Shown here: in pieces, positions 1 to 8,600 of the stretch
Position numbering within the stretch: the stretch's first letter is position 1
Layout: each line of letters opens with the position of its first letter
Assembly (NCBI GenBank): GCA_046728115.1
Contig: JBKPDW010000258.1
Span: forward strand, 1 to 28,154
Direction: 5' to 3'
Source: CAVSWN01 sp046728115
GTDB lineage: Bacteria > Acidobacteriota > Vicinamibacteria > Vicinamibacterales > CAVVIG01
DNA length: 28,154 nucleotides
The notes under the pieces: model-generated
Database searches by the model: none
What the model was told of the DNA's origin: nothing
Seen by the model: only the letters and a program-made list of their open reading frames with translations
Program-made: the position numbers and the translations under genes

Positions 1-1864
1 GATCCTGCCACTGCGGAACGCTCAAGTCCGGCGCGAACCAGGAGAGGTCCGGCACGCCATCCGCGTCCAGATCCCTGCCAAGGAAGAATTTCCGGCGCTG
101 GAGGATCGGGAAACGCCGCGAGAACGCGATCGCCTTCCGGAAGAACTCGACGAGGTCCGCGTTCTTCGTCACGAGGGTCCAGTCGAACCAGTTGATCTCG
201 TTGTCCTGGCAGTACGCGTTGTTGTTGCCTCGCTGCGTGCGCGCGAACTCGTCGCCTCCGAGAATCATCGGCGTGCCAGACGAGAAGATCAGATAGCACG
301 CGTAGTTTTTCATCAGCTGCTTGCGCAGCGTCCATATGCCGCGGTCGTCCGTCGGGCCTTCGACGCCGCAGTTCCACGAGTTGTTGTCGTTGGCGCCGTC
401 CTGGTTGTTCTCTCCGTTCTGTTCGTTGTGCTTGCCGTTGTACGAGACCAGATCGTTGAGCGAGAACCCGTCGTGGCATGTGATGAAGTTGATACTGTTG
501 TACGCCGAGCGTCCATCCTCGCCGTAGAGATCGGCCGAGCCGGTCAGACGCCAGCCAACGTCGGACAGGACCGCGTCGCCCTTGCCGAAGCGCCGCATCG
601 TGTCCCGGAACTTTCCGTTCCATTCGGACCAGTCGACGGGAAAGTTGCCAACCTGGTACGTGCCGATATCCCACGGTTCCGCGACCATGATGACCTGGTT
701 CAGCAGCGGATCCTGCGCGACGGCATCGAAGAACGGTGAAGAGGCGCGGAAGGATCCGTCATGACCGCGTCCGAGCACCGACGCGAGATCGAACCGGAAG
801 CCGTCCACGTGCATGTCGCCGGCCCAGTACCGCAGCGAGTCCATCACGAGCCTGATGACGGCAGGGCTGTCGAAGTTGAGACTGTTCCCGCAGCCCGTGT
901 AGTTCATGTAGTAGCGCCGTGGAGCCTCGGGCGGGCCCGCCAGGCTGTAGTAGGCGGGGTTGTCGAGGCCGCGGAATGCCAGGCTCGGTCCCATCTCGTT
1001 CCCCTCGCCCGAGTGGTTGTATACGACGTCGAGGATGACCTTCATCCCGGCCCTGTGGAGCTCTCGAACCAGCGTCTTGAACTCGGCAACCTGGCAGCCC
1101 GGCGTCTTGCCCGTGCAGTACGACGATTCCGGCGCGAAGAAGCCGATCGAGTTGTAACCCCAGTAGTTCGTCAGACCTTTCTGGATTAGAAAATCGTCGA
1201 TGTAATACTCGTGAACCGGCAGCAGCTCCACGGCGTTGATGCCGAGGCGTTTGAGATGTGGAACCTTCTCGATGAACCCGAGATAGGTTCCCGGATTCTT
1301 CACGCCGGACGAAGAGTGCGCTGTGAAGCCCTTGACGTGAACTTCGTAGATGACGAGCTGCTCCAGCCTGAGATCCGGCGGCGTCGTCCCCTGCCAGTCG
1401 AACGCATCGTCCACGACGATGCCTTTCGGAACGATCCGGGTGTTGTCGCGGGTGTCCGGCGTTCGCTCGCCCCCGCCGGGCTGGGCATTGTAGGCCAGCA
1501 GCAGGTTGTCGATGTTGCGGAACTTTCCGGTGACCGCCTTTGCGTACGGGTCGAGCAGCAGCTTCGCTTCGTTGAAGCGCAATCCGTATTCCGGACGGTA
1601 CTCCCCCCGAACCTTGTAGCCATACAACTGTCCGGCTTTCAGCCCTTTGACGAACCCGTACCAGATGTGCTTGTCGCGGTTGGTGAGCTGAATGACGTCG
1701 GTCGGATCGTCATCGGCTTTGTCGAAGAGCAGCAGAAAGACGTCTGTTGCGTGTTGCGAATAGAGGGCGAAATTCACGCCGGAGGGCGTGAGTGTGGCGC
1801 CGATCGGAAAGTTGCACCCCTTCTCGACCGTCTTCGTCGTGCGATGCTTGAGTTCGTTCGACAT
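1..1864 (-). CDS. glgX: Glycogen debranching enzyme GlgX, C-terminus cut by window edge
   Basis: Isoamylase-type glycoside hydrolase family 13 enzyme that hydrolyses alpha-1,6 branch points of glycogen or limit dextrin in the cytoplasm. About 621 residues are visible; the family usually has about 650-720, so only the C-terminal domain is missing past position 1. Residues ~18-130 look like the N-terminal CBM48 domain (GATLTPSGVNFALYS). All four GH13 motifs are present: DVVYNH at 279-284, GFRFDLA with the nucleophile Asp359, AEPWD with the acid/base Glu396, and FITCHDG with Asp465. The ATG at 1864 is preceded by a purine-rich AAGGGA about 8 bases upstream. It is divergent from the tyrosinase gene with 287 bases between. 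No other glycogen gene is in view, so an operon partner would lie to the left. The catalytic assignment is firm; GlgX rather than TreX is inferred from overall similarity. Confidence 0.93.
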   Translation of the reverse strand, partial: MSNELKHRTTKTVEKGCNFPIGATLTPSGVNFALYSQHATDVFLLLFDKADDDPTDVIQLTNRDKHIWYGFVKGLKAGQLYGYKVRGEYRPEYGLRFNEAKLLLDPYAKAVTGKFRNIDNLLLAYNAQPGGGERTPDTRDNTRIVPKGIVVDDAFDWQGTTPPDLRLEQLVIYEVHVKGFTAHSSSGVKNPGTYLGFIEKVPHLKRLGINAVELLPVHEYYIDDFLIQKGLTNYWGYNSIGFFAPESSYCTGKTPGCQVAEFKTLVRELHRAGMKVILDVVYNHSGEGNEMGPSLAFRGLDNPAYYSLAGPPEAPRRYYMNYTGCGNSLNFDSPAVIRLVMDSLRYWAGDMHVDGFRFDLASVLGRGHDGSFRASSPFFDAVAQDPLLNQVIMVAEPWDIGTYQVGNFPVDWSEWNGKFRDTMRRFGKGDAVLSDVGWRLTGSADLYGEDGRSAYNSINFITCHDGFSLNDLVSYNGKHNEQNGENNQDGANDNNSWNCGVEGPTDDRGIWTLRKQLMKNYACYLIFSSGTPMILGGDEFARTQRGNNNAYCQDNEINWFDWTLVTKNADLVEFFRKAIAFSRRFPILQRRKFFLGRDLDADGVPDLSWFAPDLSVPQWQD

Positions 1865-2151
1865 CTCACGTCCCTTTCCGGCTCACGCGGGAGCCCACTT
1901 CTCGAGACCGCCGCCCTTGTTCGGGTATCAATGGCTTTGAATCGTGGCGTCCGCCACGGCATGTCGTGAGGCGCCCGCGCGACGGCGCCGTTTACAGGCT
2001 TCCGCAGAATTCTATTCGTTGCAGGAATCGACGTGACGCACGAGTCGTGCCGGATGCGTGCGATCCATCGGTGTCGAATCATCGCGTCGCGAAGCACTGC
2101 CGATCCGAACGGCCGAGGTAAGTACACCGTGAAGTCAAGTAGGATGCACGC
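1865..2151. other. Divergent intergenic region between glgX and the tyrosinase fusion
   Basis: These 287 bases must carry the promoters of both divergent genes. A short hairpin, GTGGC/GCCAC, lies at 1944-1957, and two copies of the self-complementary GGCGCC lie around 1970-1990. No convincing -10/-35 pair was found on either strand. Open frames crossing it are antisense extensions of the neighbours. AGGA at 2141-2144 serves as the ribosome binding site of the plus-strand gene. Confidence 0.4.
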
Positions 2152-5100
2152 GTGCCAATACGAAAAAACGCGACGCGACTGAGCGCAAGCGAGCGCGACA
2201 AGTTCCTGGCGGCGGTCATGGCGCTCAAGAACACCATCGCCAACCCGGGAGATCCTCCGGCGAAGCAGATCAGCATCTACGATCAGTTCGTCGCGATCCA
2301 CCTGGGCGCGATCAACATCACATTCGGATCGACCACCGGCTTGAACATGGGCCATCAGGATTCCGCATTCTGCCCGTGGCACCGGTACTACCTCCTTCTC
2401 TTCGAGAAAGCGCTTCAGGCCGTCGACCCGAGCGTGACGCTGCCGTACTGGGATTGGACCGATCACTTCGGGACCCAGAACGTCCTCTTCCAGGACAACT
2501 TCATGGGACCGAATGGCACCGGGTCCCTTCATGGCTTCGGGGAACGAAGCGTCAAGTCGGGATACTTTGCGTTCAACAAACCGGGAAGTGGCGGCAATCC
2601 GACTCCCCTGCCTCCGTGGTGGCCTGCGGGCCTGGCGGGATGGCGTGTTCGGCCGTCGTTGGCACAAGGGCATGTGGATCCCGCCGATCCAGCGACGGGC
2701 AAAACGCTGCAGAGAAATTTCTCGTCGTTTTCCAACCTGGCAAATCTCAGCGACATTCAGACCTGTCTTGCGATCGGCCCGTCGGGCGGAAATGCTTACG
2801 AAGGCGCGAGCATCGCCACGAGCTTTCGCAGAAATCTGGAGGCGGCCAGCAAGACGCACAACTTTCACCACGGCTGGGTGGGCGGGAACATGGGCGACCC
2901 GAATTCTTCGCCCAACGATCTCATCTTCTTCATGCACCACTGCAACATCGACCGGCTGTGGGCGATGTGGCAGATCGATCAGCACCAGGGCCCTGCGTAC
3001 TACCCGGCGAGCGGCCGCCCGCAAGGACACAACCTCAACGATCCGATGTGGCCGTGGGTTGGTTCAGCGGCCGGGTACTCTGCCCCCAATCTGGCCAGCG
3101 ACATCGTGCTCCCGAATTTCGCGCCGCAACCTGCCGTTCATCCCGCTGATGCGCTCGATCATCGAGCCCTCGGCTACTGCTACGACACAGAGGCCATCGT
3201 CGGCATCGCTCTCGATCAGACGGGGAGCATGAACCAGATGACGCCCGACCCCATGGTGGTGTCGGGCCCGGATGTCACGAAATGGGAGGCGGCCAAGCGC
3301 GGCGTTGCCGCACTGCTGCACGATTGCGAAACGGCGTACACGCAACGTGAAGCTTACGTGATTGCCGGCGTTGAAACGTTCAGGTCACTCGCGACCAATG
3401 TGTTCACGCCGATCTTTCCGGGCGTGCCGTACGGCCTGGTCAAGAACGGCTCGACCTACAGCGAATCCGGCTTCACGACCGCGATCGCGACACAGTCGCC
3501 GGGTGGCGGCACACCCATTGGCGGAGCTTTGCTCGACACCGAGGCCACCCTGGTCCGGCCGCCGTTGGGGAATACGCCGCCGCACGACACGCGCTTTCTC
3601 ATGTTCCTGACCGACGGCATGGAAAACGCCGCACCGATGCTCTCGACAATTGCCGCGGCGCAACTGCAGGACACGATTGTCTTTGCGATGGGCTTCGGAA
3701 CAGGAACCGATGTGGACTACTCCACCGTCGCCAGCATCGTTTCGAAAGGGAAGGCAGCGCCTCCGCTGGTCACGAGCCAGGTGTACCACGGTGAAAACGC
3801 AGGCGAGATCAACAAGTTCTTCACCAACAGCATCGCGCACGCTCTCGGCTACGAGCCGGCGATCGATCCGGTCTTCGAACTGTTTGCCGGCGAGCACGTC
3901 GACGCACCGTTCTACATCACGGATGCCGATCAGTCGTTCATGATCACGGTTCAGGGGTTCGATTTCAGCGACGAAAACTGGGAGTGCTGCCTGCGTCTGC
4001 CCGACGGGTCTTCGTGCAGCTGCGATGCGTCCTGCGACGAGGACGGCGGCCACGAGCACTCGCACGGCAGCGGCCACGTGCATTCGCACGAGCACGGCAG
4101 CTTCCTCGTGACCAGCAACAAGAGCAGCGGACGAATCACGGTGTTTCTCAACCGCAACGGCGCCGATTCCGAGGAGTGGGTCGGCCGCTGGTTCGTGCGC
4201 GTGATGTACAAGATGAGCGACGCAAACATGCGCATGCTCATGCCGTCGGGATTCGACATGCTGTTTCCGGTTGGATCGCGACCGGTCCGCGGACCGGTGT
4301 TTGCGCAGGCTGCCCTGCCTCTTCGCCAGCGCACGGCGACACGCCTGCTGGCGCAGCAGCCGGGCGCCCAGGTCAACTTTCCCGTCACGGGAGCCAACAG
4401 CGAGCGACAGGATTGCTGCGCGGTTGCCGTGAACGTCCACTGCCGAAGCACGCTTCGAATCGGCTTTGCCGTCGATCGAGAGAAGGTTTTCGCTGGCACC
4501 AATTTCACGGTGTCGCTGAGCGCCGCTGACATCTCCGGCGCCAGGGTCTCGACGCTGGCAGCCACGGGACGGCTCGTTGCCCCCGGCTTCTCCGTCGGAA
4601 ACGTGTATCTGGATCAGAGGACGATCCCGATCGCCCAGCGCCGGAAATTCGTGCCGCGAACAGAGGCCGACGCCGTGTTCGACGAAGCCAGGTTCCTGGC
4701 GGATTACGAGGCGAAGAAGCCGGGTGCCTTTGCGATGCGGGACGAAGTGATGGAGGTCAGGAGCTCGCGGAACGACAGGGCCACAGCTGTGGTCTCGAAC
4801 GCGCGATTCCCCGGCGTCTACAGAATGGCTTTCCAGGTGTCGGGATCGATCGCGTACGGGGAGGGCGAGCCACAGGAATTCACGCGAGTCCTCAGCCGCG
4901 AGGTACCGGTCGGCCTCGAAGTCGGCCCCGGCTCGATCGATGGAACGTGGCGACTCGCGAAAAACGTTCTCACCGTCACCTATTCGGTGGCGGACAAGGC
5001 AGGCAACCACGCCTCGCCTGCGTTGATGCACACGAGTGCTTTGAGCATCAATGGTTCGGATGTCGACGCCAGACCCGCCAATGATTATTCGGCCACACAC

Positions 5101-5322
5101 ACGCTGAGCCTCAACATCAAAGGCAAGGATTTCAGCGTGTCGGCCGATGGGAAGAAGGTGATCGGCGGCACCGCGCGGTTGGCGTTGAAGAGCGGGAAAA
5201 CTCTCGTGCTGAAGGCAGGCGATCGCTTCAACTGGCAGCTCGAGGTTGCAGGTGCTAAGACGGGCGTGTCGCAAGCGAAGGGGGTCGCTCGCAAGAAGCC
5301 GAAGCCATCACGTCGCCGCTGA
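2152..5322 (+). CDS. Tyrosinase (type-3 copper) fused to a VWA domain and a Cys/His-rich segment
   Basis: Residues ~40-275 are a tyrosinase domain, a binuclear copper enzyme family that oxidises phenols or catechols to quinones. CuA ligands appear as H50, H68 (MGHQD) and H77 (CPWHRYY). CuB ligands appear as H236 and H240 (HNFHHGWVGG) plus H262/H263 in FFMHHCNIDRLW. Residues ~346-565 form a von Willebrand factor A domain with a MIDAS-like DQTGS (355-359, DxTxS) and LTDG at 486-489. A segment at ~612-648 is dense in Cys and His and could bind metal. The rest, to 1056, looks beta-rich with a basic tail (KKPKPSRRR). Ordinary bacterial tyrosinases have about 280-500 residues. The start is GTG at 2152 with AGGA 7 bases upstream. 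There is no signal peptide, so it is cytoplasmic unless exported another way. The fold assignment is secure; the substrate is unknown. Confidence 0.9.
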   Translation: MPIRKNATRLSASERDKFLAAVMALKNTIANPGDPPAKQISIYDQFVAIHLGAINITFGSTTGLNMGHQDSAFCPWHRYYLLLFEKALQAVDPSVTLPYWDWTDHFGTQNVLFQDNFMGPNGTGSLHGFGERSVKSGYFAFNKPGSGGNPTPLPPWWPAGLAGWRVRPSLAQGHVDPADPATGKTLQRNFSSFSNLANLSDIQTCLAIGPSGGNAYEGASIATSFRRNLEAASKTHNFHHGWVGGNMGDPNSSPNDLIFFMHHCNIDRLWAMWQIDQHQGPAYYPASGRPQGHNLNDPMWPWVGSAAGYSAPNLASDIVLPNFAPQPAVHPADALDHRALGYCYDTEAIVGIALDQTGSMNQMTPDPMVVSGPDVTKWEAAKRGVAALLHDCETAYTQREAYVIAGVETFRSLATNVFTPIFPGVPYGLVKNGSTYSESGFTTAIATQSPGGGTPIGGALLDTEATLVRPPLGNTPPHDTRFLMFLTDGMENAAPMLSTIAAAQLQDTIVFAMGFGTGTDVDYSTVASIVSKGKAAPPLVTSQVYHGENAGEINKFFTNSIAHALGYEPAIDPVFELFAGEHVDAPFYITDADQSFMITVQGFDFSDENWECCLRLPDGSSCSCDASCDEDGGHEHSHGSGHVHSHEHGSFLVTSNKSSGRITVFLNRNGADSEEWVGRWFVRVMYKMSDANMRMLMPSGFDMLFPVGSRPVRGPVFAQAALPLRQRTATRLLAQQPGAQVNFPVTGANSERQDCCAVAVNVHCRSTLRIGFAVDREKVFAGTNFTVSLSAADISGARVSTLAATGRLVAPGFSVGNVYLDQRTIPIAQRRKFVPRTEADAVFDEARFLADYEAKKPGAFAMRDEVMEVRSSRNDRATAVVSNARFPGVYRMAFQVSGSIAYGEGEPQEFTRVLSREVPVGLEVGPGSIDGTWRLAKNVLTVTYSVADKAGNHASPALMHTSALSINGSDVDARPANDYSATHTLSLNIKGKDFSVSADGKKVIGGTARLALKSGKTLVLKAGDRFNWQLEVAGAKTGVSQAKGVARKKPKPSRRR

Positions 5323-5398
5323 ACCTTTGCGAACTCAACCAGGCCCGGCCCTTGCCCGTTCACGTCTGCAACGCCAGTTTGAGGCGCGTCGCAAATCC

Positions 5399-5959
5399 CT
5401 ACGGCCGGCCGACGCTGCCTTTGAGATCGACCAGCGATTCAGCGTAGTCGTCGAGCACCACGCCGCCATCCGGCGCGGGTTTCACGCGTGCCGCTCCGGC
5501 CATCGACCCGGTCACCCCGCCTTTGGAATCAAAGCGCAACTCGACGACGGTCAGTGCATAACCGGCTCTGGACTTCGCGGGATCCGCGCCGAAGAAGAAG
5601 AGCGGCTGATCCGCGATGAGTACCAGCCGTCGGGTTTCCCCCTGTTGCTCTTCGCGCGCGTAACGGATGTCGACTTTGTGCGACTGGGTTTCGATGGTGC
5701 CGACCGGTGGAAGGGGACGAAGAGCGTTCATGAAATTCTGATACCCGCCGTACTTCAGGGCGTCGCTCACCCGCGTCCGGCTGGTCTCGTTCATCAGATG
5801 ATCGACGTGAATCGTCAGCTTCGACGTGACCGTCGTCACTCCGCTTTTTGCCTGTGCATCGACTGTCACCGTGATCGGATATTCACCAGCGGCGCGCGTC
5901 AGTCCGCCCGCCAACACCAGAATGGTCGCAACCGACAGCGCCCCACGCAATGCTTGCAT
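5399..5959 (-). CDS. Secreted hypothetical protein, 186 residues
   Basis: I do not recognise a family. The N-terminus (MQALRGALSVATILVLAGGL, then TRAAGEYP) is a typical Sec signal peptide, with cleavage likely near residue 24-25, so the mature protein should be periplasmic or exported. The mature part is beta-rich, with alternating hydrophobic residues, and has a hydrophobic patch at LIADQPLFFFG. It contains no cysteine and no catalytic motif I can identify. The ATG at 5959 has a strong GGAGG 6 bases upstream, which supports this start. It is convergent with the tyrosinase gene (76 bases apart) and divergent from the patatin gene, so it is probably a single-gene transcript. The call as a real gene rests on the ribosome site, the signal peptide and a natural amino-acid composition. 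Confidence 0.8.
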   Translation of the reverse strand: MQALRGALSVATILVLAGGLTRAAGEYPITVTVDAQAKSGVTTVTSKLTIHVDHLMNETSRTRVSDALKYGGYQNFMNALRPLPPVGTIETQSHKVDIRYAREEQQGETRRLVLIADQPLFFFGADPAKSRAGYALTVVELRFDSKGGVTGSMAGAARVKPAPDGGVVLDDYAESLVDLKGSVGRP

Positions 5960-6384
5960 GACGATCCTCCGTTTAACCTGTCCTCGAGTCCTCTGTCGTC
6001 GTGGTCAGAAAGCACAAAGGGCAGACCGCTACACCGAAGCGCAAAGAGTATTAACGATGATACGTGCACGTCCTTGCATCCGCCACGCAGACCGTTGTCG
6101 AATTCAATCGGCGCCCAGCTCTGCAGTTCCGTTGAATGGGTGATTTCGTCAATGTTCTCCTTACGTTGAGCGGCGATCCGTCGGCTTCAGTTCTGGTCTT
6201 TTGGTACCGGGCTTGCCCTTGCCTGGATCGATCGAACGGGACACATCAGCTGAAGGCCTGTCCTAAAGGACAGATCGGCAACAGGTTAAGGTCAACAGCT
6301 CTCGAATGAACGAGGTGTGTGCTGTCCCGTTGTGCCACGACATGTCGCGGCGGTTTGCCGACGATCTCGAATGAGAGGCCCTTG
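5960..6384. other. Intergenic region without a recognised gene
   Basis: These 425 bases separate the start of the small secreted protein (minus) from the start of the patatin-barrel gene (plus), so promoters for both should lie here. The ribosome site of the minus gene is at 5966-5970. The open frames that cross the region are Arg/Thr-rich, lack ribosome sites and continue antisense into the neighbours. I see no RNA gene, clear terminator or repeat. Confidence 0.5.
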
Positions 6385-8577
6385 GTGCGTGTGCTCCCAG
6401 CCGTGTTGTGCGCAACCCTGATCGTCCTCACCACGGGGCCTGCGTCGGCCCAACCCGCACGGCCTACCGTTGGCGTCGCGTTTGGCGGCGGCAGCGCCCG
6501 CGGGATTGCGCACATCGGCGTGATTCAGTGGTTCGAGGAGAATCACATCCCGATCGATGCTGCCGCCGGCACCAGCATGGGCGGCCTGGTCGGCGGAGCG
6601 TTTGCGACGGGAATGTCGGCCGCTGAGCTACGTGCGCTCATCACCAACACCGACTGGGACGTGATGTTCGGAAGTTCGTCGTTCAGGTTCAAGAATCTCC
6701 GCCGGAAGGAAGACGCGAGGAGCTATCCGTCACGGCTCGAGTTCGGTTTGAAGAGCGGATTCGCGCCGCCGACGTCGCTCAACGATGGCCGACAGGTGGA
6801 TCTCCTGCTGGCGCGGATTGCGGCGGCATACTACGGCCTCGAACGATTCGAAGATCTTCCGACCCCTTTTCGCGTGGTGGCCGTCGACCTCCTGCAGGGG
6901 GAAAAAGTCGTGCTGGACAGCGGGCCGCTCGCGACCGCGCTGCGCGCAACGATGTCGTTGCCCGGCATCTTTCCGCCCGTCCAGCGAGACGGCCGTGTGC
7001 TCGTCGACGGCGGCGCGCTCGACAACGTTCCGGCCGACGTCGTGAAGAACTTCGGTGTATCGGAGGTGATCGCGGTCGATGTCGGGTTGCCGCCGAGAGA
7101 GGCGGTCGACTATTCGATGTTCGGCCTGATGGGTCAAACGGTGGACGCGATGATGCGCACGTCCACGCGCGCATCGCTGGCCAGCGCAGACATGACAATC
7201 GCCGTCGACATGGAAGGCTTCGGGTCTCTCGACTGGCGCAGGGCCGACGAGCTGATCGCCCGTGGTTACCAGGCAGCCGAAAAACATCGGGACGAGCTGC
7301 TCAGGTTCAGGGCGTCGGATGCGGACTGGGATCGCTGGCTCGCGACGCGCGCTGAGCGTCGCCGAACCGACGTGCCGCAACCGGTTTTCATCACCACGAC
7401 GGGGTTCGCGCCGAAAGACGCCGCGTTCGTCGAGCACACGCTCGCGAAGCACCTGAATGTACCGCTCGACATCCCCTTGTTGGAAGACGAACTTGTTGCG
7501 CTCTCGGGCCTCGATCGATATCAGTCGGTTGACTGGCAGATGACGATGGAAGGGGGGCGCAACGGCCTGCTCGTGCGCGCGCGCGAGAAAACGTATGCGC
7601 CGCCGTTTCTCATGCTCGGCCTCACAATCGAGAACACCACGTCGGACAGTTTTCGGGCGCAACTGAACGCGCGCTATCTTGCGTTCGACACGCTGGGGTC
7701 CGGATCCGAGGTGCGCATCGACGGCACGCTGGGAACCGATCCGAGCATCGGAGCGGCGCTGTACAAGCCTATCGGCGCAACTCCGTGGTTCGTGCGCGCA
7801 GTCGGCGGAACGAACAGGCGCACGTTCAATTTCGTCTCCGATGATGTTGTCGTTGCCGAATATCGGGAAAGCCGTGTCGGCGTGGAGGGTGACCTGGGGA
7901 TCAATCTCTCCAGTGTGAGCGAGCTGTCGGGCGGCTTCTACGCAGGCCATCTCAGCGACACCATCCAGGCCGGCGATCCAGGACTTCCCGAGCTTGGCGG
8001 GACCGAGACGGTCGCGCGGCTCCGATGGGTGCTCGATCATCAGGACAGCGAGGTGATCCCGTCGCGCGGGATTCGCCTGCTCGCGTCGTTGTCTCAGACG
8101 ATGGCATCGCCCGAGGTCGCCGGCATCGCGCGAACCAACAAGAACCTCACGCAGGCCGAAGTGTCCTTCTCGTCGTTTCATCCCGTCGGCGCTCGCAACC
8201 GGCTGTTGGCGGTATTCTCCGGCGGCACGTCGTTCGGCGATCGTCCCCTGGCCACCCGTCAGTTCACGGTTGGATATCCGTACGTACTGGACGCGTTCAC
8301 GGTCGGCGAGCGGCGGGGGGATCACTATGCCGTGTTGACGCTCGGCGCCATGCGGCAAGTGGGCCGCCTGCCTGATTTCCTGGGCGGACCGGTATTTGCC
8401 GGCGGCTGGCTCGAGAACGGCGCGGTCTTCAACACTCACGAAAACGCGGACTTCAACAGCCAGATCGGCGTGGGAATCGTCCTGGACACGCTGATTGGAC
8501 CCGTTTTCCTGGGAACGAGCGCAGGCCTCGACGGCGGCTGGCGCGTGAGGTTTGGCGTAGGTCGGATCTTCAGGTAA
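6385..8577 (+). CDS. Patatin-like phospholipase with POTRA-like segment and C-terminal outer-membrane barrel (type Vd-like)
   Basis: The domain order resembles type Vd autotransporters such as PlpD of Pseudomonas aeruginosa: patatin lipase, POTRA, beta-barrel. Residues 1-23 are a signal peptide ending ASAQ. The patatin domain (~27-320) has the oxyanion motif GGGSARG (34-40), the nucleophile elbow GTSMG with Ser64, and DGG with Asp208, giving the Ser-Asp dyad for acyl ester hydrolysis. A POTRA-like stretch covers ~333-405, and ~407-730 shows repeated amphipathic strands ending VRFGVGRIFR, a barrel-type C-terminus for BAM insertion. I chose GTG at 6385 because it gives a clean signal peptide and has GAGAGG 6 bases upstream. 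The open frame extends to 6319, but a start there would add a polar, Cys-rich leader with poor ribosome-site spacing. A cleavage site for passenger release cannot be judged. Confidence 0.88.
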   Translation: MRVLPAVLCATLIVLTTGPASAQPARPTVGVAFGGGSARGIAHIGVIQWFEENHIPIDAAAGTSMGGLVGGAFATGMSAAELRALITNTDWDVMFGSSSFRFKNLRRKEDARSYPSRLEFGLKSGFAPPTSLNDGRQVDLLLARIAAAYYGLERFEDLPTPFRVVAVDLLQGEKVVLDSGPLATALRATMSLPGIFPPVQRDGRVLVDGGALDNVPADVVKNFGVSEVIAVDVGLPPREAVDYSMFGLMGQTVDAMMRTSTRASLASADMTIAVDMEGFGSLDWRRADELIARGYQAAEKHRDELLRFRASDADWDRWLATRAERRRTDVPQPVFITTTGFAPKDAAFVEHTLAKHLNVPLDIPLLEDELVALSGLDRYQSVDWQMTMEGGRNGLLVRAREKTYAPPFLMLGLTIENTTSDSFRAQLNARYLAFDTLGSGSEVRIDGTLGTDPSIGAALYKPIGATPWFVRAVGGTNRRTFNFVSDDVVVAEYRESRVGVEGDLGINLSSVSELSGGFYAGHLSDTIQAGDPGLPELGGTETVARLRWVLDHQDSEVIPSRGIRLLASLSQTMASPEVAGIARTNKNLTQAEVSFSSFHPVGARNRLLAVFSGGTSFGDRPLATRQFTVGYPYVLDAFTVGERRGDHYAVLTLGAMRQVGRLPDFLGGPVFAGGWLENGAVFNTHENADFNSQIGVGIVLDTLIGPVFLGTSAGLDGGWRVRFGVGRIFR

Positions 8578-8600
8578 CGGCGCCGTAGTCACGCCGCGGC

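Noticed and set aside
3385..5274. A 629-codon minus-strand open frame inside the tyrosinase region (and 1774-3030)
   Set aside because: Antisense to a plus-strand gene with clear copper and MIDAS motifs. The products are Arg/Val/His-rich and lack recognisable domains.
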